A stretch of 64,000 nucleotides of DNA from Ruania zhangjianzhongii (GCF_008000995.1 NZ_CP042828.1:1860001-1924000), one strand, 5' to 3'; positions 52,961 to 62,428 are shown, numbered from the stretch's first letter. A program made the numbers and translations. The notes: generated by a model not told the origin, from the letters alone.

Positions 52961-53911
52961 ATGACCACACCCACGATCGCCATCGTCGGCTCCGGGTACA
53001 TGGGCGGAGGCATCGCCCAGATCTTCGCCCTGGCCGGCCATCAGGTCCGCATCGCCGACGTCGACGCCGCCACCGCGCAGTCCAACTATCAGCGCATCCT
53101 CACCGAAAGTCGCGAATTCGTCGATGGCGGTCTGCTCGCGCCGGGCGCAACCGAGACGATCCAGACCAACCTGTCCGCGGCGAACACCATCGAGGAGGCG
53201 GTCGAGGGCGCCGACTTCGTCGAAGAGGCAGTTCCCGAGATCATCGAGATCAAGCACACGATCCTCGGCCGGATCTCCGCTGCGAACTCCAGCGCCACGA
53301 TCGGGAGCAACACCTCGACGATCTCCATCGAGGCACTCGCCGGCGGGGTGAACGGCCCGGAGCGATTCCTCGGCGTGCACTTCTCCAACCCGGCTCCGTT
53401 CATCCCCGGCGTCGAGGTGATCCCGCACCCGGGGACCGACCAGGCGCGCATTCCCGGCGTCGAACACCTCCTGCTCGGCATCGACAAGATTCCCGCTCGG
53501 GTGAAGGACAGCACCGGGTTCGTGCTGAACCGCCTGCAGTATGCGCTGTTTCACGAAGCCACCCAGCTGGTCGAGGAGGGGGTGGCGACCACGGAGGACG
53601 TCGATGCGATCGTGCGGACCACGTTCGGCTTCCGACTGCCGTTCTTCGGCCCGTTCGCGATCGCCGACATGGCTGGTCTCGACGTGTACGACTTCTGCTA
53701 CCGATCCCTGCAGACACGCTTCCCGGAGCGCTTCGCCACTCCTGAGTCCCTGACCGAACTGACGGAGGCGGGCAAGCTCGGGACGAAGACCGGGGGAGGC
53801 TACCGGGACGTCGACCCGGACCGGATCGCCGACCTGGTGGCCTACCGCAACCGCGCCTACGCACGGATGAAGGAGGTTCTGGCCGAGCTCGGCCCGTCGC
53901 CGTTCGAGTGA
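52961..53911 (+). CDS. 3-hydroxyacyl-CoA dehydrogenase-fold oxidoreductase
   Basis: 316 residues: an N-terminal NAD domain (IAIVGSGYMGGGIAQIFALAGHQVRIADVD) and a helical C-terminal domain (DSTGFVLNRLQYALFHEATQLVEEGVAT). The catalytic His-Glu pair is present as H140 and E152 in GVHFSNPAPFIPGVEVIP, the same 12-residue spacing as in HCDH. The fold also serves L-gulonate and carnitine dehydrogenases, which oxidise a 3-hydroxy acid without CoA. No other fatty-acid gene is nearby, so a sugar acid is the likelier substrate (inference). It follows the kinase gene by 106 nt. Confidence 0.83.
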   Translation: MTTPTIAIVGSGYMGGGIAQIFALAGHQVRIADVDAATAQSNYQRILTESREFVDGGLLAPGATETIQTNLSAANTIEEAVEGADFVEEAVPEIIEIKHTILGRISAANSSATIGSNTSTISIEALAGGVNGPERFLGVHFSNPAPFIPGVEVIPHPGTDQARIPGVEHLLLGIDKIPARVKDSTGFVLNRLQYALFHEATQLVEEGVATTEDVDAIVRTTFGFRLPFFGPFAIADMAGLDVYDFCYRSLQTRFPERFATPESLTELTEAGKLGTKTGGGYRDVDPDRIADLVAYRNRAYARMKEVLAELGPSPFE

Positions 53912-53994
53912 CCTGGCTGCTGGGCCGCGTCCAGCTGCGGGAAGCCACGCCCGGGCATCGACCTGACCATCACATCTTTGCTTACAAGCACTCA

Positions 53995-54011
53995 TGTTAG
54001 ACTGTCTAACA
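53995..54011. promoter_or_regulatory. Perfect 17-bp palindrome upstream of the GHL6 genes
   Basis: TGTTAGACTGTCTAACA: 8-bp arms around a single base, 25 nt before the GTG at 54037. It overlaps the -10 of a possible TTACAA-17-TCTAAC promoter (53982-54010). A 13-of-17 match lies at 58152. A repressor site, perhaps for a GntR-type protein, is inferred. Confidence 0.75.
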
Positions 54012-54036
54012 ATTCGTGCGACGAAAGTGAGCAGAT

Positions 54037-56151
54037 GTGACAACGACGGATGCCCGACCCGCAGATGTGACGAGCGTTCGATCGCCGGAGTGGTATCACA
54101 CGGCGACGCGGTGGACCCAGGTGACGTTCACCGACGATGACCCGGGGACCTTCGACCTCGATTTCTGGGTGGACCTGATGAAGCGCACCAGGTCCAATGC
54201 GCTGTGTGTGAGTGCCGGCGGATACATGGCGTTCTACCCCACGCAGCTGCCGTACCACCGCCGCAGTGCCAACCTTGGCGACGGCGACGCGTTCGGTGAT
54301 CTCGTCGCCGAAGCGCGCGCACTGGGTATGCACGTGATGGCGCGGGTGGACCCGCATGCGATTCGTGCCGACGCCGCACAGGCTCATCCCGAGTGGCTCG
54401 CGCGAGACGAGGACGGCAATGCGATCGAGCACAGCTCGATGCCCGGGGTGTACTGGACTGACCCGTTCAGCACGTATCTGACCGAGCACATCACCGAGAT
54501 CGCTCAGGAGATCACGCGCGAGTACGACGTCGACGCACTCTTCGCCAATCGCTGGGAGACCGTCAAGGGCGTCTCCTACTCGGAGCCGGTCGCACGGCGG
54601 TTCCACGCCGATACCGGTTATCACCTCCCGCGGGCGAGCGATCTCGAGGATCCGGCGTGGCCCGCCTACAGCGCCTGGCGCAGTCATCGGTTCAGCGAGC
54701 TGGTCGGCCGGTGGGACGATGCGGTCCGGTCGGTCAAGCCGCACGTGCGCTTCATGCCGAACCGCTCGGCGTCGCTCACCCGGGACCTGGTGCGCGAGCT
54801 GATCGAAGACCGCTACCCGATGTTCGTCATCGACAAGCAGGGCCGCTGGGATGATGAGCCCGCGTGGATCCCGGGCCAGATCGGCAAGCGCGCCCGGGGG
54901 CTCTGGCCGGACCGTCCAGCTGCCCTGCTCGCCTCCGTGGGCACCGAAGATCACGTGCTGCGGTGGAAGGACTCGGTGACGAACCCGCACGAGCTCCGCA
55001 GCTTCGTGGTGGACGGCTTCGCCCAGGGTGCGCGGCCGTGGTTCTCCAAGTTCAAAGCGGACCTGTTCGACCACCGCTGGGTGGAGCCGATCGTTGAGGC
55101 CTTCGACTGGCACGCACGCACCGAGCACCTGCTGGAGGGCCTGACGGTCACTGCCGACGTCGCACTGTTGGACTGCCGCGCCCCGCTCGGCCCCACGCCG
55201 TGGCAGCTGTCCGACCGACACCCGCGGGCGCATGAGGACGGCGTCTACCAGGCGCTGATCGAGGCCAGGATCCCGTTCGAGTACATCGCGGACGAGACGC
55301 TCACGGCTGAGCGCCTCGAGGGAATCAGAGTGCTCGTCCTGCACTCCGGATCCGACCTGGACCCGGAGCATGTGCAGATCCTGGAGGACTATGTCGCCCG
55401 GGGAGGCAGCATCGTCGCCGCCTACGATGCCTCGCTCACCGGCCAGAGCGATCGCCGGCTCGCCCTGGGCGAGACGCTGGGCGTTCGCCTGGTCGAGGAC
55501 GTGCGCGGCCCGGTCAAGAACAACTACATCACCCTCACTCCGGGCCATCCGGTCTCGGCCGGCTACGACGGTGCTACCCGCATCGTCGGTGGTACCCGGG
55601 TGCTCGGGGTCGAAGCGGTCGACGATACCGAGGTGGCCTTTCGCTTCATCCCGGACTATCCCGACCTGCCGATGGAAGAGGTCTATCCCCGCAGCTTCGA
55701 TGGCCCGCCAGCTGTGGTCACGCGAGAGCACGAGACTGGGGCGCGGACCGTCTACATTGCCTTCAACATCGGCGAGGTCTACTGGCAGGCACTGCAGTCC
55801 GACCATGGCCGGCTGATCGCGAACGCGGTGCGGTGGGCACTCGGAGGTACTTCGCCGCGGGTCGAGGTCAACGGCTGCGGGCTGATCGACATCGCGGTGC
55901 GCGAGGGCCAGGACCAGCTCGCAGTATCGCTGGTCAACCTCAATCACCCGATGGCGATGCGCGGGCAGCGGCACGAGACCGTGGCGTTGGTCGACCAGAC
56001 GATCGTGGTCCGGTTGCCCGCGGGCGTCTCCTCGGTCACGGCACGCCTCGTGCTCGCCGATCAGGAGATCGAGGCCACGGTCACCGGCGGGCTCGCGACG
56101 ATGCGCCTAGAGCGCCTCGACCTGTTCGAGACCGTCCACCTGGTGTGGTGA
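54037..56151 (+). CDS. GHL6-type putative glycoside hydrolase, copy 1
   Basis: 704 residues, no signal peptide. A TIM-barrel domain of the hypothetical glycosyl hydrolase 6 type (about 20-330: NALCVSAGGYMAFYPTQLPYH, VMARVDPHAIRADAAQAHPEW, DALFANRWE) is followed by a beta-galactosidase-trimerisation-like alpha/beta domain (about 375-560: GIRVLVLHSGSDLDPEHVQILEDYVARGGSIVAAYD) and a beta tail. Such proteins are distant relatives of alpha-amylases and GH42 and their substrates are unknown. GTG 54037 is the first start after the 17-bp operator. A divergent paralogue follows immediately. Confidence 0.78.
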   Translation: MTTTDARPADVTSVRSPEWYHTATRWTQVTFTDDDPGTFDLDFWVDLMKRTRSNALCVSAGGYMAFYPTQLPYHRRSANLGDGDAFGDLVAEARALGMHVMARVDPHAIRADAAQAHPEWLARDEDGNAIEHSSMPGVYWTDPFSTYLTEHITEIAQEITREYDVDALFANRWETVKGVSYSEPVARRFHADTGYHLPRASDLEDPAWPAYSAWRSHRFSELVGRWDDAVRSVKPHVRFMPNRSASLTRDLVRELIEDRYPMFVIDKQGRWDDEPAWIPGQIGKRARGLWPDRPAALLASVGTEDHVLRWKDSVTNPHELRSFVVDGFAQGARPWFSKFKADLFDHRWVEPIVEAFDWHARTEHLLEGLTVTADVALLDCRAPLGPTPWQLSDRHPRAHEDGVYQALIEARIPFEYIADETLTAERLEGIRVLVLHSGSDLDPEHVQILEDYVARGGSIVAAYDASLTGQSDRRLALGETLGVRLVEDVRGPVKNNYITLTPGHPVSAGYDGATRIVGGTRVLGVEAVDDTEVAFRFIPDYPDLPMEEVYPRSFDGPPAVVTREHETGARTVYIAFNIGEVYWQALQSDHGRLIANAVRWALGGTSPRVEVNGCGLIDIAVREGQDQLAVSLVNLNHPMAMRGQRHETVALVDQTIVVRLPAGVSSVTARLVLADQEIEATVTGGLATMRLERLDLFETVHLVW

Positions 56152-56153
56152 GG

Positions 56154-58154
56154 ATGGCCGCGCAGACCGGCCCCTGGTGGCGTGCGCCGTTCCGCGGGTT
56201 CCAGACCAATCTCCGGCAGATCGACCCGAGCGGGCTCGATGTCGAGAAGGTGCTCGACACCATCGAGGAGTATGGCGCCGACACCTGGCTGCTGAGTGTG
56301 GGCGGCATCATCGCGAACTACCCCAGCGAGCTCGACTGTCAGACGGTCAACCCGACGCTGGCCCAGCGTGCTTCCGGGGACGTCATCGGTGACGCGGTCG
56401 CGGCTGCTGGCCGGCGTGGCATCCGGGTGCTCGCTCGGATGGACTTCTCGAAGATCGACCGGCGGCGGTCGGAGCGGTACCCGCAGTGGTGTTTCGTCGG
56501 CCCGGACGGCGAGCCGCAGGTCTACAACGGCTACCGCAGCGTGTGCCCGTCGAGTGCGTACTACCAGCAGAAGATGTTCGACGTCGTCGGGGAGGTGCTC
56601 GGCCGATACGACATTCGCGGCTTCTTCTTCAACATGATGCACTTCAACGAGTACGACTACTCACGCCGGTACCGGGGAGTCTGCCAGTGCGAGTCGTGCC
56701 GGGTGGCGTTCGCCGCCCATGCGCCCGGCGTTGCGCTACCGACCGGACCGTCGTCGTCCGGATACGCGACCTGGCGCAGCTTCGCGACCGAGACCTTGGA
56801 GGACCTCAACCAGAGGATGAGCGAGCACATTCGGTCGCTCGCGCCGGAGGCGGCCCTCCTGCTCAAGGACAACGCTGACGTCACCTACTACGAGGCCAAC
56901 AACGCCGTAGGGCGACCGTTGTGGCACACGGCGACCGCCGAATCGGTGAGCGCCTCGCGCACAGCGGACCCGGAGCGCACGGTGTACGTCAACTGTGTGG
57001 GCTTCGTCGATATGCCCTACCGGTGGGCCGGCGAGGATCCGCACCACTTTGCCCAGTACCTCCTGCAGACGATCGCACACGGCGGCAGTCCCTCGACCTA
57101 CGTGATGGGGCTGCCGGAGACGGGCGGGTATGACTGCCTGACGATGGGGTCCTGGATCACCCGATTCCATCGGGACAACACCGACATGTATGCGGGCCTG
57201 CGGTCGGCCGCCCGCGTCGGGCTGGTGCGGGGGACGGGCACGGGGACTGATGCCGCGCAGCGGCTCGCGGAGTTCCGTGGCTGGTACCAGTCGTTGCAGG
57301 AGTCCCACATCCCGTTCGATGTGGTCCGCCAGGACCTGCTGAGCGACGAGCTGGCGTCGCGCTATGACCTGTTGATCCTGCCGGCGCTCGGTGCGCTCGC
57401 TCCCGATGCGGTGGCAGCGGTCGAGGCGATCCTCGCCGCGGGCGGCACCGTGGTCGCGGTCGGGGACTCGGCGTGGCACAAGGGGGACCTGCAGATCGGG
57501 ACCGCTGCGCCGCTTGCGACGCGAACGGCACAGTTCACTACTCAGGAATCGTTGTTCTCCCTGCACCTCCCGGTGGGCTCCGGGTACGCACCGGCGATCG
57601 GTGCCTTCGAGGTGCTGCAGGGGCGCGAGGGTGCCGAGGCGGACTGGTACGCCCTCGGTCGGTCGACCTACGGTCCGCCGGAGCTCTGCTACGGCAACGA
57701 GCCCACCCCGCACCCCGGTTGGCTGGCCGGAGCCGAGGGGCCCGGACAGCTCGCCCTCGTGCCCTGGCGGCCGGGGCAGGCCTTTCACGAGCTCGGTCTG
57801 CACCGAGTGCGGGAGGGCCTCATCGACAAGGTCCTCGAGCTGACCGGCCGTGCGGACCAGCTGCGGATCGAGACCGACCTGCCCGGGCAGGTGCAGCTGG
57901 TCCTCGGCCGCAACTGGTCCGGGGCCACGGTGCTGCATCTGCTGAACCGATCGGGCGATAAGCCCCAGCGGTTTGTCGAACCGCTGCCGATAACCCCGGG
58001 TGCGGTGCGTATCCCGAGTGATCGCGAGCCGGTACGGGCCCGCGCCCGGGTGGCTGGCGTCGACCTCGAGTGGACGTTCACCGGGACCCACGTCCAGGTA
58101 CAGACACCGGAGCTGGGACTCTTCGAGGTGATTGAGTTAGACATGCAATCTTGA
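56154..58154 (+). CDS. GHL6-type putative glycoside hydrolase, copy 2
   Basis: 666 residues, same two-domain layout as copy 1 but clearly divergent: a barrel (TWLLSVGGIIANYPSELDCQTVNP, VLARMDFSKIDRRRSERYPQW, GFFFNMMHFNEYDYS with a CQCESC motif near 180) and a trimerisation-like domain (YDLLILPALGALAPDAVAAVEAILAAGGTVVAVGD). ATG 56154 lies two bases after the copy 1 stop; GTG 56148, with the classic four-base overlap, is equally possible. Its stop codon is the first three bases of the second 17-bp palindrome. Cytoplasmic; activity unknown. Confidence 0.78.
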   Translation: MAAQTGPWWRAPFRGFQTNLRQIDPSGLDVEKVLDTIEEYGADTWLLSVGGIIANYPSELDCQTVNPTLAQRASGDVIGDAVAAAGRRGIRVLARMDFSKIDRRRSERYPQWCFVGPDGEPQVYNGYRSVCPSSAYYQQKMFDVVGEVLGRYDIRGFFFNMMHFNEYDYSRRYRGVCQCESCRVAFAAHAPGVALPTGPSSSGYATWRSFATETLEDLNQRMSEHIRSLAPEAALLLKDNADVTYYEANNAVGRPLWHTATAESVSASRTADPERTVYVNCVGFVDMPYRWAGEDPHHFAQYLLQTIAHGGSPSTYVMGLPETGGYDCLTMGSWITRFHRDNTDMYAGLRSAARVGLVRGTGTGTDAAQRLAEFRGWYQSLQESHIPFDVVRQDLLSDELASRYDLLILPALGALAPDAVAAVEAILAAGGTVVAVGDSAWHKGDLQIGTAAPLATRTAQFTTQESLFSLHLPVGSGYAPAIGAFEVLQGREGAEADWYALGRSTYGPPELCYGNEPTPHPGWLAGAEGPGQLALVPWRPGQAFHELGLHRVREGLIDKVLELTGRADQLRIETDLPGQVQLVLGRNWSGATVLHLLNRSGDKPQRFVEPLPITPGAVRIPSDREPVRARARVAGVDLEWTFTGTHVQVQTPELGLFEVIELDMQS

Positions 58155-58179
58155 CAGACAGTCTGACATGTATAAGTAT
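58151..58179 (+). promoter_or_regulatory. Second 17-bp palindrome with TTGACA box, ahead of the transporter genes
   Basis: TGACAGACAGTCTGACA at 58152-58168 matches the 53995 palindrome at 13 of 17 positions and keeps the GAC-N-GTC core. A consensus -35, TTGACA (58151-58156), overlaps it, with AAGTAT 17 bases further. It suggests an internal promoter under the same regulator. Confidence 0.65.
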
Positions 58180-58232
58180 TGCGGTACGACAGGCCCTGCG
58201 GGGCACTCACTTCCAATGACGGGAGAATCACC

Positions 58233-59546
58233 ATGGTTGTGCTCAGTCGACGAAGCCTCTTCACGGTCGCCGGTGCTGCGGTCGGAGGCGGCATCCTCTC
58301 CGGGTGTACCGGTGTGGCCGGGTCCGGCGGTAGCGGCGGCGGTGATGGCGGCGGCGGTGCTTCCGGAACCGTGAGCTATGCGTTCTGGGGTAACACCGTC
58401 CGCGAAGAGAACTACCGGACGGCCTTCGAGGACATGGCCGAAGAGGTCTCCGACATTCAGCTGGAGATCGAGTTCGCGGACTACAACGCCTATCGCGAGC
58501 GGATGACCACCCAGATGGCAGCCCGCAACGTCGCGGACATCTTCTGGGTGCCGTCACCCGACGTGCTGACGTATCACGCGAACGACCTCTTCCGTCAGGT
58601 CGACGACATCGACTCTCTCGACCTCTCCGACTTCGACGACTCCGACATCGAGTCCTTCAAGCTGAGCGGCGAGTTCAACACGATGCCGTTCGGCGTGCAC
58701 ATCCCAGTGTTGCGGTACAACCGCACATTCGCCGAGGAGGACGGCGTCGAGATCCCCGACCAGTGGAGCTGGGACGAGCTCGCCGAGTTCTGCCTCGATT
58801 ACAGCGACAACAATCCCCACGATCGGCGGGCTCTGTCCTACCGGGCGGACCACGACCTGTCGCTGCAGAACTGGCTACGGCAGCACGGCGAACAGTTGTG
58901 GACCGAGGAGGGCGGGCTCGGCTTCACCGCCGAGACCATGATCGCCTGGATCGAGTGGTGGGAGAGGCTCCGCGAAGCCGGTGCGACGACCTCGATCAGC
59001 GAGCAGGACGGCGTCGAGCCGAGCTGGGAGGACATCGGTGACATCACACTGCTGCACTTCGGCAACGCCAACCATGTGATCGACGATGCGGCGATGTTCC
59101 CCGACTTGGAGTTCTCGCTGATGCACCCGCCGGTGGCGTCCGACGCGGTCGCCGGGTACCAGTTCCTCTACACCCCACGGATGGGGCTGTACTCCGGTGT
59201 CTCCGACGACGTCGTGGAACCAGCCGGTCATGTGCTCAGCTACGTCATCAACAGCATCGACCTGCTCCGGGAGGTCGGCTTCACGATGGGAACCCCGATC
59301 AATCCGCGGGTCGCCGAGGAGTACCGCGAGTTCGCCACGCCCCTCGAGGTGGAGATGATCGACCTGGGCGAGGAGAACCGCTCCGCCGACCGAACCCCCT
59401 TCTACGAATCGCCGCCTGGCTCCAGTGAGTGGCGGGTCACGCTGCGGCGGGTGCTCGAGGGGATCATCGACGGCTCGACGACCATCCCGGCCGGAGTCGA
59501 CCAGATGATGTCCGAGGTTACGGACAGCCTCGAGAGAGCGAGCTGA
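58233..59546 (+). CDS. ABC sugar transporter, substrate-binding lipoprotein
   Basis: 437 residues. A signal with an RRSLF start and lipobox LSGC (residues 1-26), a Gly/Ser linker, then an extracellular-solute-binding family 1 domain (VSYAFWGNTVREENYRTAFEDM, FWVPSPDVLTYHANDLF, PFGVHIPVLRYNR). It captures the glycoside at the outer membrane face for import. ATG 58233 has GGGAGA six bases upstream; earlier in-frame starts lack a ribosome site. It is followed in order by two permease genes. Sugar identity unknown. Confidence 0.92.
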   Translation: MVVLSRRSLFTVAGAAVGGGILSGCTGVAGSGGSGGGDGGGGASGTVSYAFWGNTVREENYRTAFEDMAEEVSDIQLEIEFADYNAYRERMTTQMAARNVADIFWVPSPDVLTYHANDLFRQVDDIDSLDLSDFDDSDIESFKLSGEFNTMPFGVHIPVLRYNRTFAEEDGVEIPDQWSWDELAEFCLDYSDNNPHDRRALSYRADHDLSLQNWLRQHGEQLWTEEGGLGFTAETMIAWIEWWERLREAGATTSISEQDGVEPSWEDIGDITLLHFGNANHVIDDAAMFPDLEFSLMHPPVASDAVAGYQFLYTPRMGLYSGVSDDVVEPAGHVLSYVINSIDLLREVGFTMGTPINPRVAEEYREFATPLEVEMIDLGEENRSADRTPFYESPPGSSEWRVTLRRVLEGIIDGSTTIPAGVDQMMSEVTDSLERAS

Positions 59547-59553
59547 CCGTCCG

Positions 59554-60507
59554 ATGTCCCAGACGCTGACGGACTCAGCGAGGTCTGGGTCGCAAGCCGC
59601 GCCACCACCCCCCTCGCGGCGGAAGAGGAAGTCGTGGCGTCGTCAGGAGGGTGCTGCGCACGTCTTCATGCTCCCGTGGCTTCTCGGCCTGGTGCTGGTG
59701 ACCGCGGTGCCGATGCTCGCGTCGTTGTACCTGTCCTTCACGAACTACAACGTGCTCTCCAGCCCTGAATTCATCGGCGGTGAGAACTTCGCCCGACTGG
59801 TCGAGGACCCTCGGTTCTGGAACTCGGTCCGGGTCACAGTGACCTATGTGTTCGTCTCGGTGCCTTTGCAGCTGGCGTTCGCGTTGTTGTTGGCCCTGGT
59901 GTTGGACAAGGGTCTGCGCGGACTGGCGATCTACCGAAGTGCGTACTATCTGCCGTCACTGCTGGGCGGTTCGGTAGCGGTCGCGGTGCTGTGGCGGCAG
60001 GTGTTCGGCCATAGCGGGCTGGTGAACCAGTTCCTCGCCCTGTTCGGAGTGGAGGGTTCGAGCTGGCTGCAGAACTCCGGAACCGCGCTCGGCACCCTGA
60101 TCATCCTCAACGTCTGGACCTTCGGGTCGCCGATGATCATCTTCTTAGCGGGCCTGCGCCAGATCCCCGAGGAGTACTACGAGGCGGCCCGGGTGGACGG
60201 CGCATCGGCGGTCCGGCAGTTCAGCAAGATCACCGTGCCGCTACTGACGCCGATCATCTTCTTCAACCTGATCTTGCAGACGATCGGAGCGTTCCAGGCG
60301 TTCACGCAGGCACACATCATCAGCGGCGGAACCGGCGGGCCCTCAGACTCGACCCTGTTCTACACGCTGTACATCTATCAGAAGGCATTCGTCAGCTTCG
60401 ACATGGGTTACGCCTCCGCCCTGGCGTGGGTGCTTCTCGCGGTGATCGGGATCATCACCGCGGTGCACTTCACCTTGTCCAAGTACTGGGTGTTCTACGG
60501 AGATTGA
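59554..60507 (+). CDS. ABC sugar permease, MalF/UgpA type
   Basis: 317 residues with six membrane helices after a basic N-terminus (RRKRKSWRRQEG). The cytoplasmic EAA loop EEYYEAARVDGASAVRQFSKITVPLL contacts the ATPase. Forms the channel with the next gene's product. Starts 8 nt after the binding-protein gene. No ATPase gene is present in the window, so it presumably uses a shared MsmK-type ATPase encoded elsewhere. Confidence 0.94.
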   Translation: MSQTLTDSARSGSQAAPPPPSRRKRKSWRRQEGAAHVFMLPWLLGLVLVTAVPMLASLYLSFTNYNVLSSPEFIGGENFARLVEDPRFWNSVRVTVTYVFVSVPLQLAFALLLALVLDKGLRGLAIYRSAYYLPSLLGGSVAVAVLWRQVFGHSGLVNQFLALFGVEGSSWLQNSGTALGTLIILNVWTFGSPMIIFLAGLRQIPEEYYEAARVDGASAVRQFSKITVPLLTPIIFFNLILQTIGAFQAFTQAHIISGGTGGPSDSTLFYTLYIYQKAFVSFDMGYASALAWVLLAVIGIITAVHFTLSKYWVFYGD

Positions 60508-60508
60508 G

Positions 60509-61417
60509 ATGGCTGAATCGACGATGACAGCGACGGAGCACCCGCCCACCTCCACGGGGCGGCTCGGCCAGCGTGCCTCGATGACGCAGCGCCGTCGGCG
60601 TAGCAGCATCCTGCGGCACGGGGGCCTGATCCTGTTCGGAATCTTCATGCTCTACCCGCTGATCTGGATGGCGGTCAGTGCTTTCAAGCCGGGGCATCTG
60701 GTGCTGACTGACCCGAGCATCATCCCGACCGAGCTCACCCTGGAGAACTTCAGGCTCGGCTGGGAGGTCGGGGAGTACACCTTCCTGGTGTTCTTTGCGA
60801 ACTCGACGATCGTGGCGCTGAGCTGTGTCGCCGGGAATCTGATCGCGTGTTCCCTGACGGCGTATGCCCTGGCACGCCTGGAGTTCCGCGCGCGTAAGGT
60901 CTACTTCGCGATCGTGCTCGTCTCGGTCATGCTACCGATGCATGTGACGATCATCCCGCAGTACATCATCTTTGCGAATCTGGACCTGGTGAACACGTTC
61001 GTGCCGTTGATCCTGCCGAAGTTCCTCGCCACGGATGCGTTCTTCATCTTCCTCATGGTGCAGTTCATCCGGGGGATTCCTAGAGAGTTGGATCAGGCGG
61101 CGTGGATCGACGGGTCGGGCCCCTTCCGCACGTTCTGGTACATCGTGTTGCCCTTGATGCGGCCAGCCTTGATCACGACGGCGATATTCACTTTCATCTG
61201 GACCTGGAACGACTTCTTCGGCCAGTTGATCTACCTGACCGACAATGCGGTCTACACCGTGCCGGTGGCGTTGAATGCCCTGGTCGACTCGACGTCGAAC
61301 CAGGGGGTGGGGACGCTGATGGCGATGTCGCTGCTGTCTCTCGCGCCGATCCTGTGCTTCTTCGCCTTTGCGCAGAAGTACTTGATCAAGGGCATCTCGA
61401 CCACGGGCTTGAAGTGA
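60509..61417 (+). CDS. ABC sugar permease, MalG/UgpE type
   Basis: 302 residues, six membrane helices, EAA loop RELDQAAWIDGSGPFRTFWYIVLPLM. Partner of the upstream permease; its ATG is one base after that gene's stop. A cytoplasmic basic lead (TQRRRRSSILRHGG) precedes helix 1. The dehydrogenase gene follows after 28 nt, so both probably belong to the same message. Confidence 0.94.
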   Translation: MAESTMTATEHPPTSTGRLGQRASMTQRRRRSSILRHGGLILFGIFMLYPLIWMAVSAFKPGHLVLTDPSIIPTELTLENFRLGWEVGEYTFLVFFANSTIVALSCVAGNLIACSLTAYALARLEFRARKVYFAIVLVSVMLPMHVTIIPQYIIFANLDLVNTFVPLILPKFLATDAFFIFLMVQFIRGIPRELDQAAWIDGSGPFRTFWYIVLPLMRPALITTAIFTFIWTWNDFFGQLIYLTDNAVYTVPVALNALVDSTSNQGVGTLMAMSLLSLAPILCFFAFAQKYLIKGISTTGLK

Positions 61418-61445
61418 TCGAGATCGACCCGGAAGGGGGTCCGAG

Positions 61446-62405
61446 ATGATCGACACGATCGTGGTCAAGCGGCCGGCGGCTCCGTCCGTTCAGCAGCTGA
61501 AGCAGGCTGCCGCGGGACGAGAGGTGGTGGAGATCGAGCAGGTGAGCGAGCAGAGCTGTCGGGCGAGCGGAGTCGACCCTCTCCGCGTCGGGGCGGTCCT
61601 CGGTGCCTCGCCCGGGGATGACCTGAGCTTCCTGCCAGCACTGCGGTGGGTGCACAGCAGCGCCGCCGGCGTGGATGCCTGGATGGCGGCTGGGGCGATA
61701 CCGGACCAGGCACTCTTGACCTCCGCCGTCGGCAACGGGGCGGTCCCGCTCGCGGAGCATGCGCTCCTCCTGATGCTCATGCTGAACCGAGACGCGCCGC
61801 GGTGGTTCCGGGCGCAGCAGCGGCGGGAGTGGGACCGCTATGTGCACGGTGAACTTGCGGGGGCGTCTCTGGGCATCGTGGGCTACGGCAACAGTGGGAC
61901 TGACCTCGCAGGGAAGGCCCTGGCATGCCATATGCAGGTCCGTGCACTGCGCCGGAGTGTAGGTCCGGCGCAGGACGGAGACGTCCGTCTGGTGTACCAC
62001 CGGGAGGGGCTGGAGGAGCTGCTCCGGGAGAGCGACTTCGTTGTGGTCACCACCCCCCTCACCGCGCTGACCCGGGGCCTGATCGGTGCCGAAGAACTGG
62101 CGCTGATGATGCCGAGCGCGTTCCTCGTGGTGGTCTCACGTGGCGGCATCGTGGACGACGACGCGCTCCTCGCTGCGCTCCGAGAGGGCACGATCGCCGG
62201 CGCTGGCCTTGACGCGCATGGCGACGAGCCGCTTCCCGCTGACAGTGAGCTGTGGGACCTGCAGAATGTCATCGTCACTCCGCATAATGGCGCGACGACG
62301 CCCGGTACCGGTGAGCGTGGTCGCCAGATCGTGCTCGATAATGTCGCTCGCTGGGTGAACGGGGACACGCTGGTCAACGTGGTCGATCCGTCCCAAGGCT
62401 ACTGA
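61446..62405 (+). CDS. D-isomer-specific 2-hydroxyacid dehydrogenase family protein
   Basis: 319 residues. Substrate domain with WVHSSAAGVDAW; NAD domain with GIVGYGNSGTDLAGKAL near residue 140; catalytic Arg in VSRGGIVDDDAL, Glu in DEPLP and His in VTPHNGATTPGTGER. It reduces or oxidises a 2-keto/2-hydroxy acid in the cytoplasm. Last enzyme gene of the transporter operon, GGAAGGGGG before ATG 61446. It could reduce a keto acid from sugar breakdown; the substrate is not known. Confidence 0.88.
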   Translation: MIDTIVVKRPAAPSVQQLKQAAAGREVVEIEQVSEQSCRASGVDPLRVGAVLGASPGDDLSFLPALRWVHSSAAGVDAWMAAGAIPDQALLTSAVGNGAVPLAEHALLLMLMLNRDAPRWFRAQQRREWDRYVHGELAGASLGIVGYGNSGTDLAGKALACHMQVRALRRSVGPAQDGDVRLVYHREGLEELLRESDFVVVTTPLTALTRGLIGAEELALMMPSAFLVVVSRGGIVDDDALLAALREGTIAGAGLDAHGDEPLPADSELWDLQNVIVTPHNGATTPGTGERGRQIVLDNVARWVNGDTLVNVVDPSQGY

Positions 62406-62428
62406 GGTTGGCCCGTGCGACAGGTAAT

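Noticed and set aside
55833-56153. Upstream extension of GHL6 copy 2
   Set aside because: The frame is open but overlaps the end of copy 1 for over 300 bases; the homologous protein begins at 56148 or 56154.
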